16,925 bases of DNA from Cytophagales bacterium (GTDB lineage: Bacteria > Bacteroidota > Bacteroidia > Cytophagales > Cyclobacteriaceae), in NCBI GenBank assembly GCA_003500135.1, contig DNTA01000179.1, positions 1 to 16,925 on the forward strand. The letters run 5' to 3'. Under the pieces are notes generated by a model. The model saw only the letters and a program-made list of their open reading frames with translations. It was not told the DNA's origin and searched no databases. Numbering within the stretch: the first letter of the stretch is position 1; each line of letters opens with the position of its first letter. Of this stretch, positions 7,068-14,752 are shown piece after piece. The translations under genes and the position numbers were made by a program.

Positions 7068-10000
7068 ATGAAAAACTATAAACAATACTTTTTTCTGGTG
7101 CTGATCATTGCATTGGCATCGCTGGGGCTCAGGGCCCAGAATAAATCTGACGGTCAGATACAGATGGCTGATTCGGTATTTAAAGGGTTGAAACTCCGAA
7201 GCATCGGACCCGCTTTTATGTCGGGCAGGATCGCCGATATCGCCATTCATCCCGAAGACGAAAATACCTGGTATGTCGCCGTAGGTTCCGGAGGGGTTTG
7301 GAAAACAGTCAATGCGGGGGTCACATGGACGCCGATTTTTGACGACCAGAGCTCGTATTCGATCGGATGTGTCACGGTCGATCCCAATAATCCGCATACC
7401 GTATGGGTTGGAACAGGAGAAAATGTAGGCGGTCGACATGTCGGCTATGGAGATGGAATATACAAAAGCATGGACGGTGGTAAGCACTGGAAAAATATGG
7501 GGCTTGAAGCTTCAGAGCACATATCCAAAATCATGGTCCATCCTGAAAATTCCGATGTGGTATGGGTAGCTGCCCAGGGGCCGTTGTGGAAAAAAGGCGG
7601 CGAACGTGGCCTGTATAAAACAACAGACGGCGGTAAAACCTGGAAAAAGACGCTCGGAGATAATGTCTGGACCGGCGTTACCGATATTCTGATCGACCCG
7701 CGCAACCCGGATGTGTTATATGCTGCTACCTGGGACCGGCATCGAAACGTGGCAGCCTATCTGGGTGGTGGGCCCGGCACAGGTATCCACAAAAGTACCG
7801 ATGGTGGTGAAACGTGGATGGAACTGACAGAAGGCCTGCCGGAAGACTATATGGCCAAGATTGGTCTTGCTATTTCACAGCAAAACCCCGATATCGTTTA
7901 TGCGGCCATAGAGCTCGATCGCCGCACCGGAGGCGTTTACCGTTCCGCCGATGGTGGCATGACCTGGGAAAAGCAGTCTGACGCAGTAGCCGGCGCTACA
8001 GGACCTCATTACTATCAGGAGCTGTATGCCTCGCCGCACCATTTTGACCGGCTTTACCTCGTCGACAACCACATGCAGTATTCTACCGATGGTGGCAAAA
8101 CATTTAAGCGCCTGAATAATGCACATAAACATGGCGATAACCACGCCATTGCCTTCAAAAAAAGTGATCCCGATTATTTACTGGTCGGTACGGATGGAGG
8201 TGTGTACGAAAGCTTCGACCTGGGTGACCATTGGAGGTTTATGGAAAACCTGCCCGTGACTCAGTTTTACAAGGTGGCGGTGGATGATGCCGAACCTTTT
8301 TACAATATCTATGGTGGCACGCAGGACAACAGTACGCAGGGCGGCCCTTCACGAACCGACAATGTACACGGCATTCAAAACTCAGACTGGCGGGTCATTT
8401 TGAACTGGGATGGTCATCAGCCGGCTACGGAGCCGGGAAATCCCAACATCATGTATGGGGAACGACAGGAAGGAAATATTTCAAGAATAGATCTTACTAC
8501 CGGAGAAGTAGTGGACATTCAGCCTCAGCCCGGTCCCGATGAAGGTCCGGAGCGATTTAACTGGGATGCCCCTATATTGGTAAGTCCTCACCAGCCTTCG
8601 CGGATCTATTTTGCTTCACAACGCGTTTGGCGATCTGACAACCGCGGTGATAAATGGGAGGCGATATCAGGTGACCTGACCCGCAACCAGAACCGCATTG
8701 AGCTGCCCATTATGGACCGCAAGCCGAGCTGGGACAATGCCTGGGACTTCCTGGCCATGTCGAATTACAATACCATCACCTCCCTCGCCGAATCGCCATT
8801 GCAGGAAGGTTTGATCTATGCCGGAACGGATGACGGTTTGATACAGGTAACCGAAAACGGAGGGGAAAGCTGGAGGAAGATCGAAGTGGGAAGCCTTCCC
8901 GGCGTGCCTTCCACCGCTTTTGTCAATGATATAAAAGCTGATTTGCACGATTTAAACACCGTATATGTAGCGCTCGATAATCACAAATTCGGCGATTTTG
9001 AGCCTTATCTGCTGAAAAGTACCGACCGAGGTAAGTCCTGGACTCCTATCAAAGGAAATATTCCGGACAGAACTCTAGTATGGCGGGTGGTACAGGACCA
9101 TGTTAAGCCCGGACTGATGTTTGCCGCCACGGAATTTGGCATTTACTTCACTGTCGATGGAGGTACAAAATGGACAAAACTTGAAGGAGGAGCGCCCACC
9201 ATTTCTTTCAGGGACCTGGCCATTCAGAAGCGCGAAAATGACCTGATCGGAGCTTCTTTCGGACGTGGTTTTTATGTATATGATGATTACAGCGCCCTGA
9301 GGGAAGTTTCGGAATCGCAGTTGCAGGAAGAAGCGACCTTGTTTCCGGTGAGAAAAGCCTGGTGGTATATCCCAAGGTCACATTTGAGTTTTGGTGACGA
9401 AAAAGGTTCGCAGGGAGCCGATCACTTCGTGGCGCCCAATCCTGATTTCGGTGCTCTGATCACCTATTACCTAAAGGATAACATGAAGACCAAAGAGGAA
9501 ATGCGCCAGGAGAAGGAAAAGCCATTACGTAAAAATATGCAGGACGTGCCCTTTCCAGGATGGGACAATTTAGCAGATGAAATGAATGAAAAGGACCCCG
9601 CTGTTTGGATAATTATCACCAATGGCGATGGAGAGGTGATAAGGCGCATCAGCGGGCCGACAGAAAGCGGTTTTCACCGCATTGCATGGGATCTGCGTTA
9701 CCCGGCGCCCCAGGCGATTGACCCTGCTTCAGTAGATGAAGAGGAAGAGGAAGAAGATGGCGACGAGCCCGCCGGTTTAATGGTTGCCCCGGGCGCCTAC
9801 TATGCCACGCTTTACAGCGAAAAGGAAGGTAATATGAGAAAGCTTTCGGATGCCGTGGAGATCAAAGTGGAGCCGCTCCGTGAGGGTGTGCTGGAAGGAG
9901 CTCCTGACGATGTAGTGGCAGGATTCTGGCGCGATTACGAAGGCCTGGTAAGCCGTTCTTCAGCATTAAATCTTGAATTGAGTAAAGGCATGCAGAAATA

Positions 10001-10352
10001 TAAGGCACTGGAGCTTGCACTTAAAAGGGCGCAGGCAACACCTGGTGAACTTGACAACCGGCTATTTGCCTTACGCGACCGGTTGAAAAAGCTCGATCAT
10101 GACCTGAATGGCAATGTGGCCAAAAGACAAGTGGGTGAGAAGACCATGCCTACCGTTGCCGAGCGCATTTTTGCCATCAACAGGGGTATCACGCATTCAA
10201 CCTATGGTCCGACGGATACACATAAAGAAACCTACACTATCGTTGTGGATGAACTGAATGCCCTTGAAGGGGAGATGGCTTCCATCAAGGAAGGTTTGTC
10301 CGAGCTGGCAGATGACCTTGAAGCTGCCGGTGCACCTTCGGTAGAAGACTGA
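7068..10352 (+). CDS. Large exported Asp-box beta-propeller protein (VPS10/sortilin-like, 'glycosyl hydrolase' type)
   Basis: With the ATG at 7068 the product has 1094 residues and begins with a good signal peptide, MKNYKQYFFLVLIIALASLG, with likely cleavage before Gln in LRAQ. An ATG seven codons earlier (7047) would bury the signal. Many Asp-box motifs (S/T-x-D-G-G-x-x-W) follow, near residues 80, 133, 184, 242, 292, 338, 595, 650 and 695, the mark of two sortilin/sialidase-type beta-propellers. Then come an acidic run (about 889-900), a small beta domain (GLMVAPGAYYATLYSEKEG) and a helical C-terminus (about 950-1090). The family is common in Bacteroidota and often labelled VPS10, BNR or exo-sialidase-like, but no sialidase catalytic set is evident, and a link to peptide or glycan turnover is inference. 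I see no type IX secretion C-terminal domain, so it is probably periplasmic. Confidence 0.88.
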   Translation: MKNYKQYFFLVLIIALASLGLRAQNKSDGQIQMADSVFKGLKLRSIGPAFMSGRIADIAIHPEDENTWYVAVGSGGVWKTVNAGVTWTPIFDDQSSYSIGCVTVDPNNPHTVWVGTGENVGGRHVGYGDGIYKSMDGGKHWKNMGLEASEHISKIMVHPENSDVVWVAAQGPLWKKGGERGLYKTTDGGKTWKKTLGDNVWTGVTDILIDPRNPDVLYAATWDRHRNVAAYLGGGPGTGIHKSTDGGETWMELTEGLPEDYMAKIGLAISQQNPDIVYAAIELDRRTGGVYRSADGGMTWEKQSDAVAGATGPHYYQELYASPHHFDRLYLVDNHMQYSTDGGKTFKRLNNAHKHGDNHAIAFKKSDPDYLLVGTDGGVYESFDLGDHWRFMENLPVTQFYKVAVDDAEPFYNIYGGTQDNSTQGGPSRTDNVHGIQNSDWRVILNWDGHQPATEPGNPNIMYGERQEGNISRIDLTTGEVVDIQPQPGPDEGPERFNWDAPILVSPHQPSRIYFASQRVWRSDNRGDKWEAISGDLTRNQNRIELPIMDRKPSWDNAWDFLAMSNYNTITSLAESPLQEGLIYAGTDDGLIQVTENGGESWRKIEVGSLPGVPSTAFVNDIKADLHDLNTVYVALDNHKFGDFEPYLLKSTDRGKSWTPIKGNIPDRTLVWRVVQDHVKPGLMFAATEFGIYFTVDGGTKWTKLEGGAPTISFRDLAIQKRENDLIGASFGRGFYVYDDYSALREVSESQLQEEATLFPVRKAWWYIPRSHLSFGDEKGSQGADHFVAPNPDFGALITYYLKDNMKTKEEMRQEKEKPLRKNMQDVPFPGWDNLADEMNEKDPAVWIIITNGDGEVIRRISGPTESGFHRIAWDLRYPAPQAIDPASVDEEEEEEDGDEPAGLMVAPGAYYATLYSEKEGNMRKLSDAVEIKVEPLREGVLEGAPDDVVAGFWRDYEGLVSRSSALNLELSKGMQKYKALELALKRAQATPGELDNRLFALRDRLKKLDHDLNGNVAKRQVGEKTMPTVAERIFAINRGITHSTYGPTDTHKETYTIVVDELNALEGEMASIKEGLSELADDLEAAGAPSVED

Positions 10353-10372
10353 TTTAATAATAATTTTACCAT

Positions 10373-10415
10373 AACCGCCGTAGTGGATTGCAAAGTCTCG
10401 CTACTGCGGTTTTTT
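10373..10415 (+). terminator. Intrinsic terminator of the Asp-box protein gene
   Basis: AACCGC (10373-10378) with GTAG (10380-10383) pairs with CTAC (10401-10404) and GCGGTT (10406-10411), with one internal mismatch on each arm, and is followed directly by a T-run to 10415. It stands 21 nt after the stop codon at 10352. Confidence 0.75.
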
Positions 10416-10452
10416 GTTGCTTGGCTGACAATTAACAACACCTTTATCGTCA

Positions 10453-10486
10453 TTGCTTGCATTTTACCGGATTTGCCTGCATTTTA
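10453..10486 (+). repeat. Pair of 14-bp direct repeats in the promoter region of the oxidoreductase gene
   Basis: TTGCTTGCATTTTA (10453-10466) and TTGCCTGCATTTTA (10473-10486) differ at one base and are set exactly 20 bp apart, two turns of the helix. They end 20 nt before the ATG at 10506. They could bind a regulator as tandem sites, or contain promoter elements. Confidence 0.45.
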
Positions 10487-10505
10487 TATCAAAATCAAAC
10501 AAACC

Positions 10506-11879
10506 ATGCAACAATTCGATCACATCATTGTCGGCACGGGACAGGCCACCGGCACACTTTTAGGGCGCCTCATAGGATCCGGCGATACAATAGCCGTAAT
10601 AGAAGGCGGAAAAGTAGGGGGCAGTTGCGTCAATTATGGCTGCACACCGACCAAGACATTAGTAGCATCGGCTAAAGCCTATCACAAAGCGCAAAGTGGC
10701 GCTACCTATGGGTTTGAATCTGTAAAACCCAGGCTGGACTATGCGGCTGTCCGACAACGCATGAACGAGATCAGATACGGAAGCAGTGAGGGATTAACCA
10801 ACTGGATGGAGTCAACCGATAATGTGAACCTGTTTAAAGGTTGGGCTACTTTTGTTGAAGAAAAAGTGTTGGAAGTAGAAGGTAACACCTTGAAGGGCAA
10901 TAGGATATACATCAATGTAGGTACGCGACCAATGGCCCCGCCCATCAATGGTTTAAATGAAGTCACCTGTCTGGATAGCGCCGGTGTACTGGACCTGGAA
11001 GAACTTCCCGAACATCTCATCATCATAGGTGGTGGTTATATTGGAATGGAGTTCGCCCAGGTCTACAAACGATTTGGCAGTAAGGTGACGGTAATCCAGC
11101 GTGCAAAACAGGTGATGCCGAAAGAAGATAAAGATGTAGCAGAAACCATTAAGGAATTTTTAGAAAAAGAAGGGGTAAAAATCCATTGTAATGCCCATGC
11201 CCATGCAGTTAAGGAAAAAAATGGGGGGATAGAACTGGAAATCGAAATGGGTGGACAAACAAAACAAATAGAAGGTTCGCATTTAATGGTAGCGGCAGGA
11301 AGAAAACCTAATTCCGATACCTTATCGCTTGAAAAAGCAGGTATCAAAACCAACGATCACGGGTTTATTGAGGTCAATGAATATTGTGAAACCAATGTCC
11401 CAGGTATTTTTGCCGTTGGCGATGTGAACGGCAAAGGCGCTTTTACCCATACCTCCGTTAATGATGCCGAGATAGTGATCTCCAAGCTACAGGAGGGTGA
11501 TCGCAAGCTATCCGACCGGATACCTATATATGCACTTTTTACTGATCCGCCGTTGGGCCGCGTTGGCATGACGGAAAAAGAAGCGCTGGAGCAAAAAGGA
11601 AAAGTACTACGGGCCATCAAACCGATGTCGGAAATCAGCCGGGCCAAGGAGATGAGTGAAACTACCGGCTTCGCGAAGTTGTTGGTAGATGCCGATACCG
11701 ACCTGATTTTGGGCGCTGCCATTTTAGGTCCCGGTGGCGACGAGATCATCAACATGTTCGCCACGATCATGCACAGCAATATACCCTGCCGTCAGTACCG
11801 CAAGGTGGTGCTGGTGCATCCCACGGTTTCCGAACTGATGCCCTGGGTGCTGGATCGGCTGGAATTGGTGGAAAAGTGA
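10506..11879 (+). CDS. FAD-dependent pyridine nucleotide-disulfide oxidoreductase, mercuric-reductase-like
   Basis: A 457-residue flavoprotein from the ATG at 10506; an earlier in-frame codon at 10383 falls inside the preceding terminator, so I reject it. Visible in order: FAD site HIIVGTGQATG (6-16), redox-active Cys41 and Cys46 in GGSCVNYGCTPTK, NAD(P)H site IIGGGYIGMEFAQVYKRFGS (about 172-191), second FAD motif GIFAVGDVNGKGAFTH, and the C-terminal HPTVSE (His438-Glu443), whose His completes the partner subunit's active site. The order and length match class I homodimeric reductases, and CVNYGCTPTK is typical of proteins annotated MerA-like. The N-terminal heavy-metal domain and the C-terminal cysteine pair of real MerA are absent, and no mer genes are near, so mercury reduction is unlikely. 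The substrate is unknown. It ends just before a 21-bp repeat array. Confidence 0.9.
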   Translation: MQQFDHIIVGTGQATGTLLGRLIGSGDTIAVIEGGKVGGSCVNYGCTPTKTLVASAKAYHKAQSGATYGFESVKPRLDYAAVRQRMNEIRYGSSEGLTNWMESTDNVNLFKGWATFVEEKVLEVEGNTLKGNRIYINVGTRPMAPPINGLNEVTCLDSAGVLDLEELPEHLIIIGGGYIGMEFAQVYKRFGSKVTVIQRAKQVMPKEDKDVAETIKEFLEKEGVKIHCNAHAHAVKEKNGGIELEIEMGGQTKQIEGSHLMVAAGRKPNSDTLSLEKAGIKTNDHGFIEVNEYCETNVPGIFAVGDVNGKGAFTHTSVNDAEIVISKLQEGDRKLSDRIPIYALFTDPPLGRVGMTEKEALEQKGKVLRAIKPMSEISRAKEMSETTGFAKLLVDADTDLILGAAILGPGGDEIINMFATIMHSNIPCRQYRKVVLVHPTVSELMPWVLDRLELVEK

Positions 11880-11886
11880 TGGGGCA

Positions 11887-12033
11887 AAGTTTGCTCTTGC
11901 CGATGTAAATCATGCATTGGCCATCCGGAAGTACAATCCGGCAAAGTCAAAGTATGCTCTGTGCAGCTCTAAGTACGCTCTGTGTAGTTTAGAGTATGTA
12001 TAATGTAATCCAAAGTATGCCTTATGGAAGTCA
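11887..12033 (+). repeat. Tandem array of seven degenerate 21-bp units
   Basis: Units start at 11887, 11908, 11929, 11950, 11971, 11992 and 12013, each exactly 21 bp. Most begin AAGTAT or AAGTAC, and the best conserved share AAGTAYGCTCTGTG (11950 and 11971); 11887 begins AAGTTTGCTCT and 12013 AAGTATGCCT. The unit at 11908 is the most degenerate. The array starts 7 nt after the oxidoreductase stop codon. In one frame the units give heptads such as KYALCSS and KYALCSL up to a stop at 11998-12000, but no suitable start exists and the frame is not that of the upstream gene, so I do not call it coding. Confidence 0.7.
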
Positions 12034-12135
12034 CGGAAATATAGTTTCCGTTGCTTAATATAAGCTCATTTCGGTTAAAAGCATGTTCTTAAAAAGGTAA
12101 AAACTATTTTTTTAATAGATTAATATTACTAAGGG

Positions 12136-12170
12136 CAAAATAAAATATGCTCCTAACATATTTTATTTTG
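12136..12170. repeat. AT-rich perfect 14-bp inverted repeat
   Basis: CAAAATAAAATATG (12136-12149) and CATATTTTATTTTG (12157-12170) are exact reverse complements separated by 7 nt. No T-run follows on either side. It could be a transcript hairpin, a protein-binding dyad, or a remnant of a small mobile repeat at the edge of the AT-rich island. Confidence 0.6.
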
Positions 12171-12331
12171 TTGACTATTATCTCTGTTTTTTCGTAGTGT
12201 TTGAAAATCAACAACAAAGATACCGAGACGGATTCAGTGGTAAATGAATTCATTTTCATTGATCTAAAAGAAAATGAAGGATGTCAAGTGTTTTGACCGC
12301 TGTATAAGATAAAGATAGTTAAATTTTCGAT

Positions 12332-12367
12332 AAAAAATGTGCCATTTACCAATGGCACATTTTTTTG
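12332..12367. terminator. Strong bidirectional terminator downstream of the lipoprotein gene
   Basis: AAAAAATGTGCCATT (12332-12346) pairs perfectly with AATGGCACATTTTTT (12351-12365) around TACC, with T-runs on both strands. On the minus strand it stands about 80 nt beyond the lipoprotein stop codon; on the plus strand it would end any transcript entering from the intergenic region. Confidence 0.9.
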
Positions 12368-12449
12368 TTTTTCAAATTTTTAAATTAATAGCTTAAAAAT
12401 ATACGCCTTTCATTGGTGTTGTTCTTTTGGCATATAGCCTTATTATAAA

Positions 12450-13796
12450 TTATAAACCATTTACACTTATAGGTATTCTATTGAATACAACATCTCCGTT
12501 ATCAAAGATTATTCGTACACCGATTGCTACTGGAAAGTTAGATTCTGCTGTCAATCTTTTATTAGTAGCGTTTTTAAAGGAGGAAAGTTCTTTAAAAAAC
12601 ACATTGATATCATCTTTGCAAATAACAGCAGCTTCTATTTTAGAAATATCATTTTGGATAGAAGGATTAATTTCCAAAACATCTTCAAAGAAACCTGTTG
12701 GTGTTGTCACTTCTAATTCACATGAAAAATTAAAGTTTTCAAATTTACAAACTCTATTTGTATTAACCTGTGCTCTTCTGTTATAATTCATTACACCCCA
12801 AGATATATCATTTATTGCTTTACCTTGCTTGTTGTTAATTGCATCAGTTCTAAAATAAATGGGAATGCTGCCATCCGGACTTCGTTGATTTAAAGTGCCA
12901 GTAAGCGAAACATTTCCGGTTAAAGATATTCTATAATCCGGATATTTACCAGATGTAGTTAAGGCATCAATAAATCCTGCAGCAGAACTTATAATGGATA
13001 AAGGATTAAGATCAAGACTTTTTACCGCATCGAACCACTTTTTATCTCCTTTGTATTTTATGTTACTCAACAATTTTGAAGCGTGTGTCGTAGCTTTATA
13101 AGTACCATTTACCAAGTTTTTTGGCATATAAATGGCTTGAGCTGAACCTTCCAAGGATAAATCACCGTACAATGTTTGTTCAAAAATCACGTATTCTTCT
13201 ATAAATATACGAAACCTAGCATTTTGAAGGACATTAGGGTCAAACCCTTGAACATTAAATTCTCCAACCATCCAATCAAAGGATCCTGCTTCAGTTATTG
13301 CTATCTGTCTGTAGTCTGCAAACTTTAATATATCAGGCGGTGTAACAGTTCCATCTAAAGCCAATGTTAAGGCCTGATATGATTCGGACGAACTTTCAGT
13401 TTCCAAAACACACACCCTCATTATGCCTCTAAATTTATTATAAAGAACAATGTAGGGATTAGCAGGTGCGGATTGAGGTATACCGAAATCTCGAGCTACA
13501 AGTATCCACCCTTCTGATTTTTTAAAATCGATATTTTCAGGATTTGCATTTCCAAATACTGGATCACTATAAAAGGGATTAGTTGTCTCTCTAACTTTCG
13601 GTCCGTTTCCAATATCATAGTATACCGTCCATTCACTGTTTTCCCAATTCCAATCTGGGTTCAAGTTTGGATCACCTGGGTGAATTGGTCTTGTTGTGCT
13701 TTTCTGAAATTTTATTTCGGGTACGGGTTTTACCGATTCTTCCTGCGTGCAAGAAAATACAGAAAGGATAATAAGAAAGAATATTGCTTTTTTCAT
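12450..13796 (-). CDS. Predicted lipoprotein of unknown function
   Basis: A 448-residue protein with a lipoprotein signal peptide, MKKAIFFLIILSVFSC, giving Cys16 as the lipidated residue. The next residues, TQEES, are acidic, which in Bacteroidota is often linked to surface export; that is inference. After a linker comes an aromatic-rich segment (PDWNWENSEWTVYYDIGNGP, about 48-67), then a mainly beta body with no motif that I recognise, including a GNVSLTGTLNQ strand pattern (about 300) and an Asn-rich stretch. It diverges from the sigma-factor gene with a 367-bp shared upstream region and is as AT-rich as its right-hand neighbours, so it may belong to that module. The start codon at 13796 is well placed for the signal peptide. 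Confidence 0.85.
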   Translation of the reverse strand: MKKAIFFLIILSVFSCTQEESVKPVPEIKFQKSTTRPIHPGDPNLNPDWNWENSEWTVYYDIGNGPKVRETTNPFYSDPVFGNANPENIDFKKSEGWILVARDFGIPQSAPANPYIVLYNKFRGIMRVCVLETESSSESYQALTLALDGTVTPPDILKFADYRQIAITEAGSFDWMVGEFNVQGFDPNVLQNARFRIFIEEYVIFEQTLYGDLSLEGSAQAIYMPKNLVNGTYKATTHASKLLSNIKYKGDKKWFDAVKSLDLNPLSIISSAAGFIDALTTSGKYPDYRISLTGNVSLTGTLNQRSPDGSIPIYFRTDAINNKQGKAINDISWGVMNYNRRAQVNTNRVCKFENFNFSCELEVTTPTGFFEDVLEINPSIQNDISKIEAAVICKDDINVFFKELSSFKNATNKRLTAESNFPVAIGVRIIFDNGDVVFNRIPISVNGL

Positions 13797-14163
13797 GATA
13801 TTTTGTTTAAAATTGATTGTTGATTACAATCAAATTCCGTACAGGAATACAATTGTATAAATTTGGTTTGACAGGTATTTTGAAGTAATAATTTCAAGGG
13901 GGTCTGATGCATTTTGGAAATTCAAAAATCAAACTCACAGCAAAATTTGAAGGCCCGAATTGATAATAATGCAATAGTTGAAATACATAATTATTATTGT
14001 TTTCTAAGATATAATTAAACATATTTCAGATTTAGTTATTTATTATAAGACATCTATTATATTATACCCAAATCTGAATTTTGTAAACAAATGGATTTTT
14101 CTTTACGTTGTGAAAACTGTTAATATGGGCTTTAAATCACTTTTTTCGGAGTAAAAAAAAGAT
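13797..14163. other. Divergent upstream region between lipoprotein and sigma-factor genes
   Basis: 367 bp of very AT-rich DNA that must hold the promoters of both genes. Seen here: an 8-bp hairpin in the lipoprotein leader (TTGATTGT 13813-13820, ACAATCAA 13826-13833), a 9-bp inverted repeat with a 36-bp spacer (TTCAGATTT 14025-14033, AAATCTGAA 14070-14078), and a weak promoter-like pair on the plus strand, TTG at 14081-14083 and TACGTTG at 14104-14110, 20 nt apart. No small ORF is supported. Confidence 0.45.
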
Positions 14164-14751
14164 TTGGAGAATTCACTTCAACTAATCAGGCAAAACCTTA
14201 AGGAGGGAGATAATAGTGAGATTGCAAGAATTTTCACTGAACATGGAGACTATTGTATCCGAACATTAATTCGAAATACTAATTGTAGCAAGCAAGATGC
14301 CGAAGATATACTTATGGAGTCTGTTTTAAATTTCAGGGATAAAGTTGTCTCAGGAAAGGTGACTTATCTCACCAGTATCAGGCAGTATATCTATTCAACT
14401 TGCTACAATATGTGGCTGAAAGAATATCAGAAAAGAAAAAGAAGAGAAATTGTTGGTGTAGATTTGATTAAATTCTACGTTGAAGAATACTCTGAAACCA
14501 TGGATACGAGTGAGTATTTTGATAACAAGAAGGCAATGATAAGAATAACAAAAAAGGCAATGGCTACACTAAAAACAAAGTGCAGACGAGTATTAAGCTT
14601 GTTCTACGTAGAAAGATACTCGATGAAAGAAGTTGCAAAAATGATGAACTTTGCCAATGATAATGTAGCAAAAACAATCAAATCCCGATGTTTCAATACG
14701 CTAATTGCCGAGGTAAAGAGAATTCAGGAAAAAGAAAAAATTAGACTTTGA
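14164..14751 (+). CDS. ECF-type sigma-70 family RNA polymerase sigma factor
   Basis: A 195-residue protein with the two domains of ECF sigma factors. Region 2 spans about 22-95 (QDAEDILMESVLNFRDKV, then TSIRQYIYSTCYNMWLKEYQ and a basic KRKRR). Region 4 is at about 130-188, with the helix-turn-helix VERYSMKEVAKMMNFANDNV and the following KTIKSRCFNTLIAEV. The start must be the TTG at 14164: a stop in the same frame lies at 14152-14154, and the next in-frame ATG would remove much of region 2. GGAG at 14148-14151 could serve as a ribosome binding site at slightly long spacing. The stop is separated by one base from the ATG of the TPR membrane protein, indicating translational coupling with a likely anti-sigma partner. 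It probably directs its own operon and perhaps the divergent lipoprotein gene. Confidence 0.88.
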   Translation: MENSLQLIRQNLKEGDNSEIARIFTEHGDYCIRTLIRNTNCSKQDAEDILMESVLNFRDKVVSGKVTYLTSIRQYIYSTCYNMWLKEYQKRKRREIVGVDLIKFYVEEYSETMDTSEYFDNKKAMIRITKKAMATLKTKCRRVLSLFYVERYSMKEVAKMMNFANDNVAKTIKSRCFNTLIAEVKRIQEKEKIRL

Positions 14752-14752
14752 T

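Larger units (their letters stand above)
11880..12449. other. Long intergenic region with repeats and hairpins
   Basis: About 570 bp between the oxidoreductase and lipoprotein genes without a supported gene. It holds the 21-bp array (11887-12033), a 7-bp hairpin right after it (ACGGAAA 12033-12039, TTTCCGT 12045-12051), an AT-rich 14-bp perfect inverted repeat (12136-12170) and a strong terminator (12332-12367). Base composition changes in this region from the moderate GC of the left part to the AT-rich right part. A short transcript ending at the terminator is possible. Confidence 0.55.

Noticed and set aside
10383..10505. N-terminal extension of the MerA-like oxidoreductase starting at 10383
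   Set aside because: The extension overlaps the terminator of the preceding gene and the direct-repeat promoter region; the FAD motif begins normally a few residues after the ATG at 10506.
11875..12000. Heptad-encoding reading through the 21-bp array as a real protein tail
   Set aside because: It is in a different frame from the upstream gene, has no start codon in a plausible place and ends within the array.
11887..12033. The 21-bp array as a CRISPR
   Set aside because: Units are contiguous and degenerate, with no conserved repeat separated by unique spacers and no cas genes nearby.
12427..12786. Plus-strand reading of 119 codons opposite the lipoprotein gene
   Set aside because: It is a shadow of the lipoprotein gene, which has a proper signal peptide and lipobox on the other strand.
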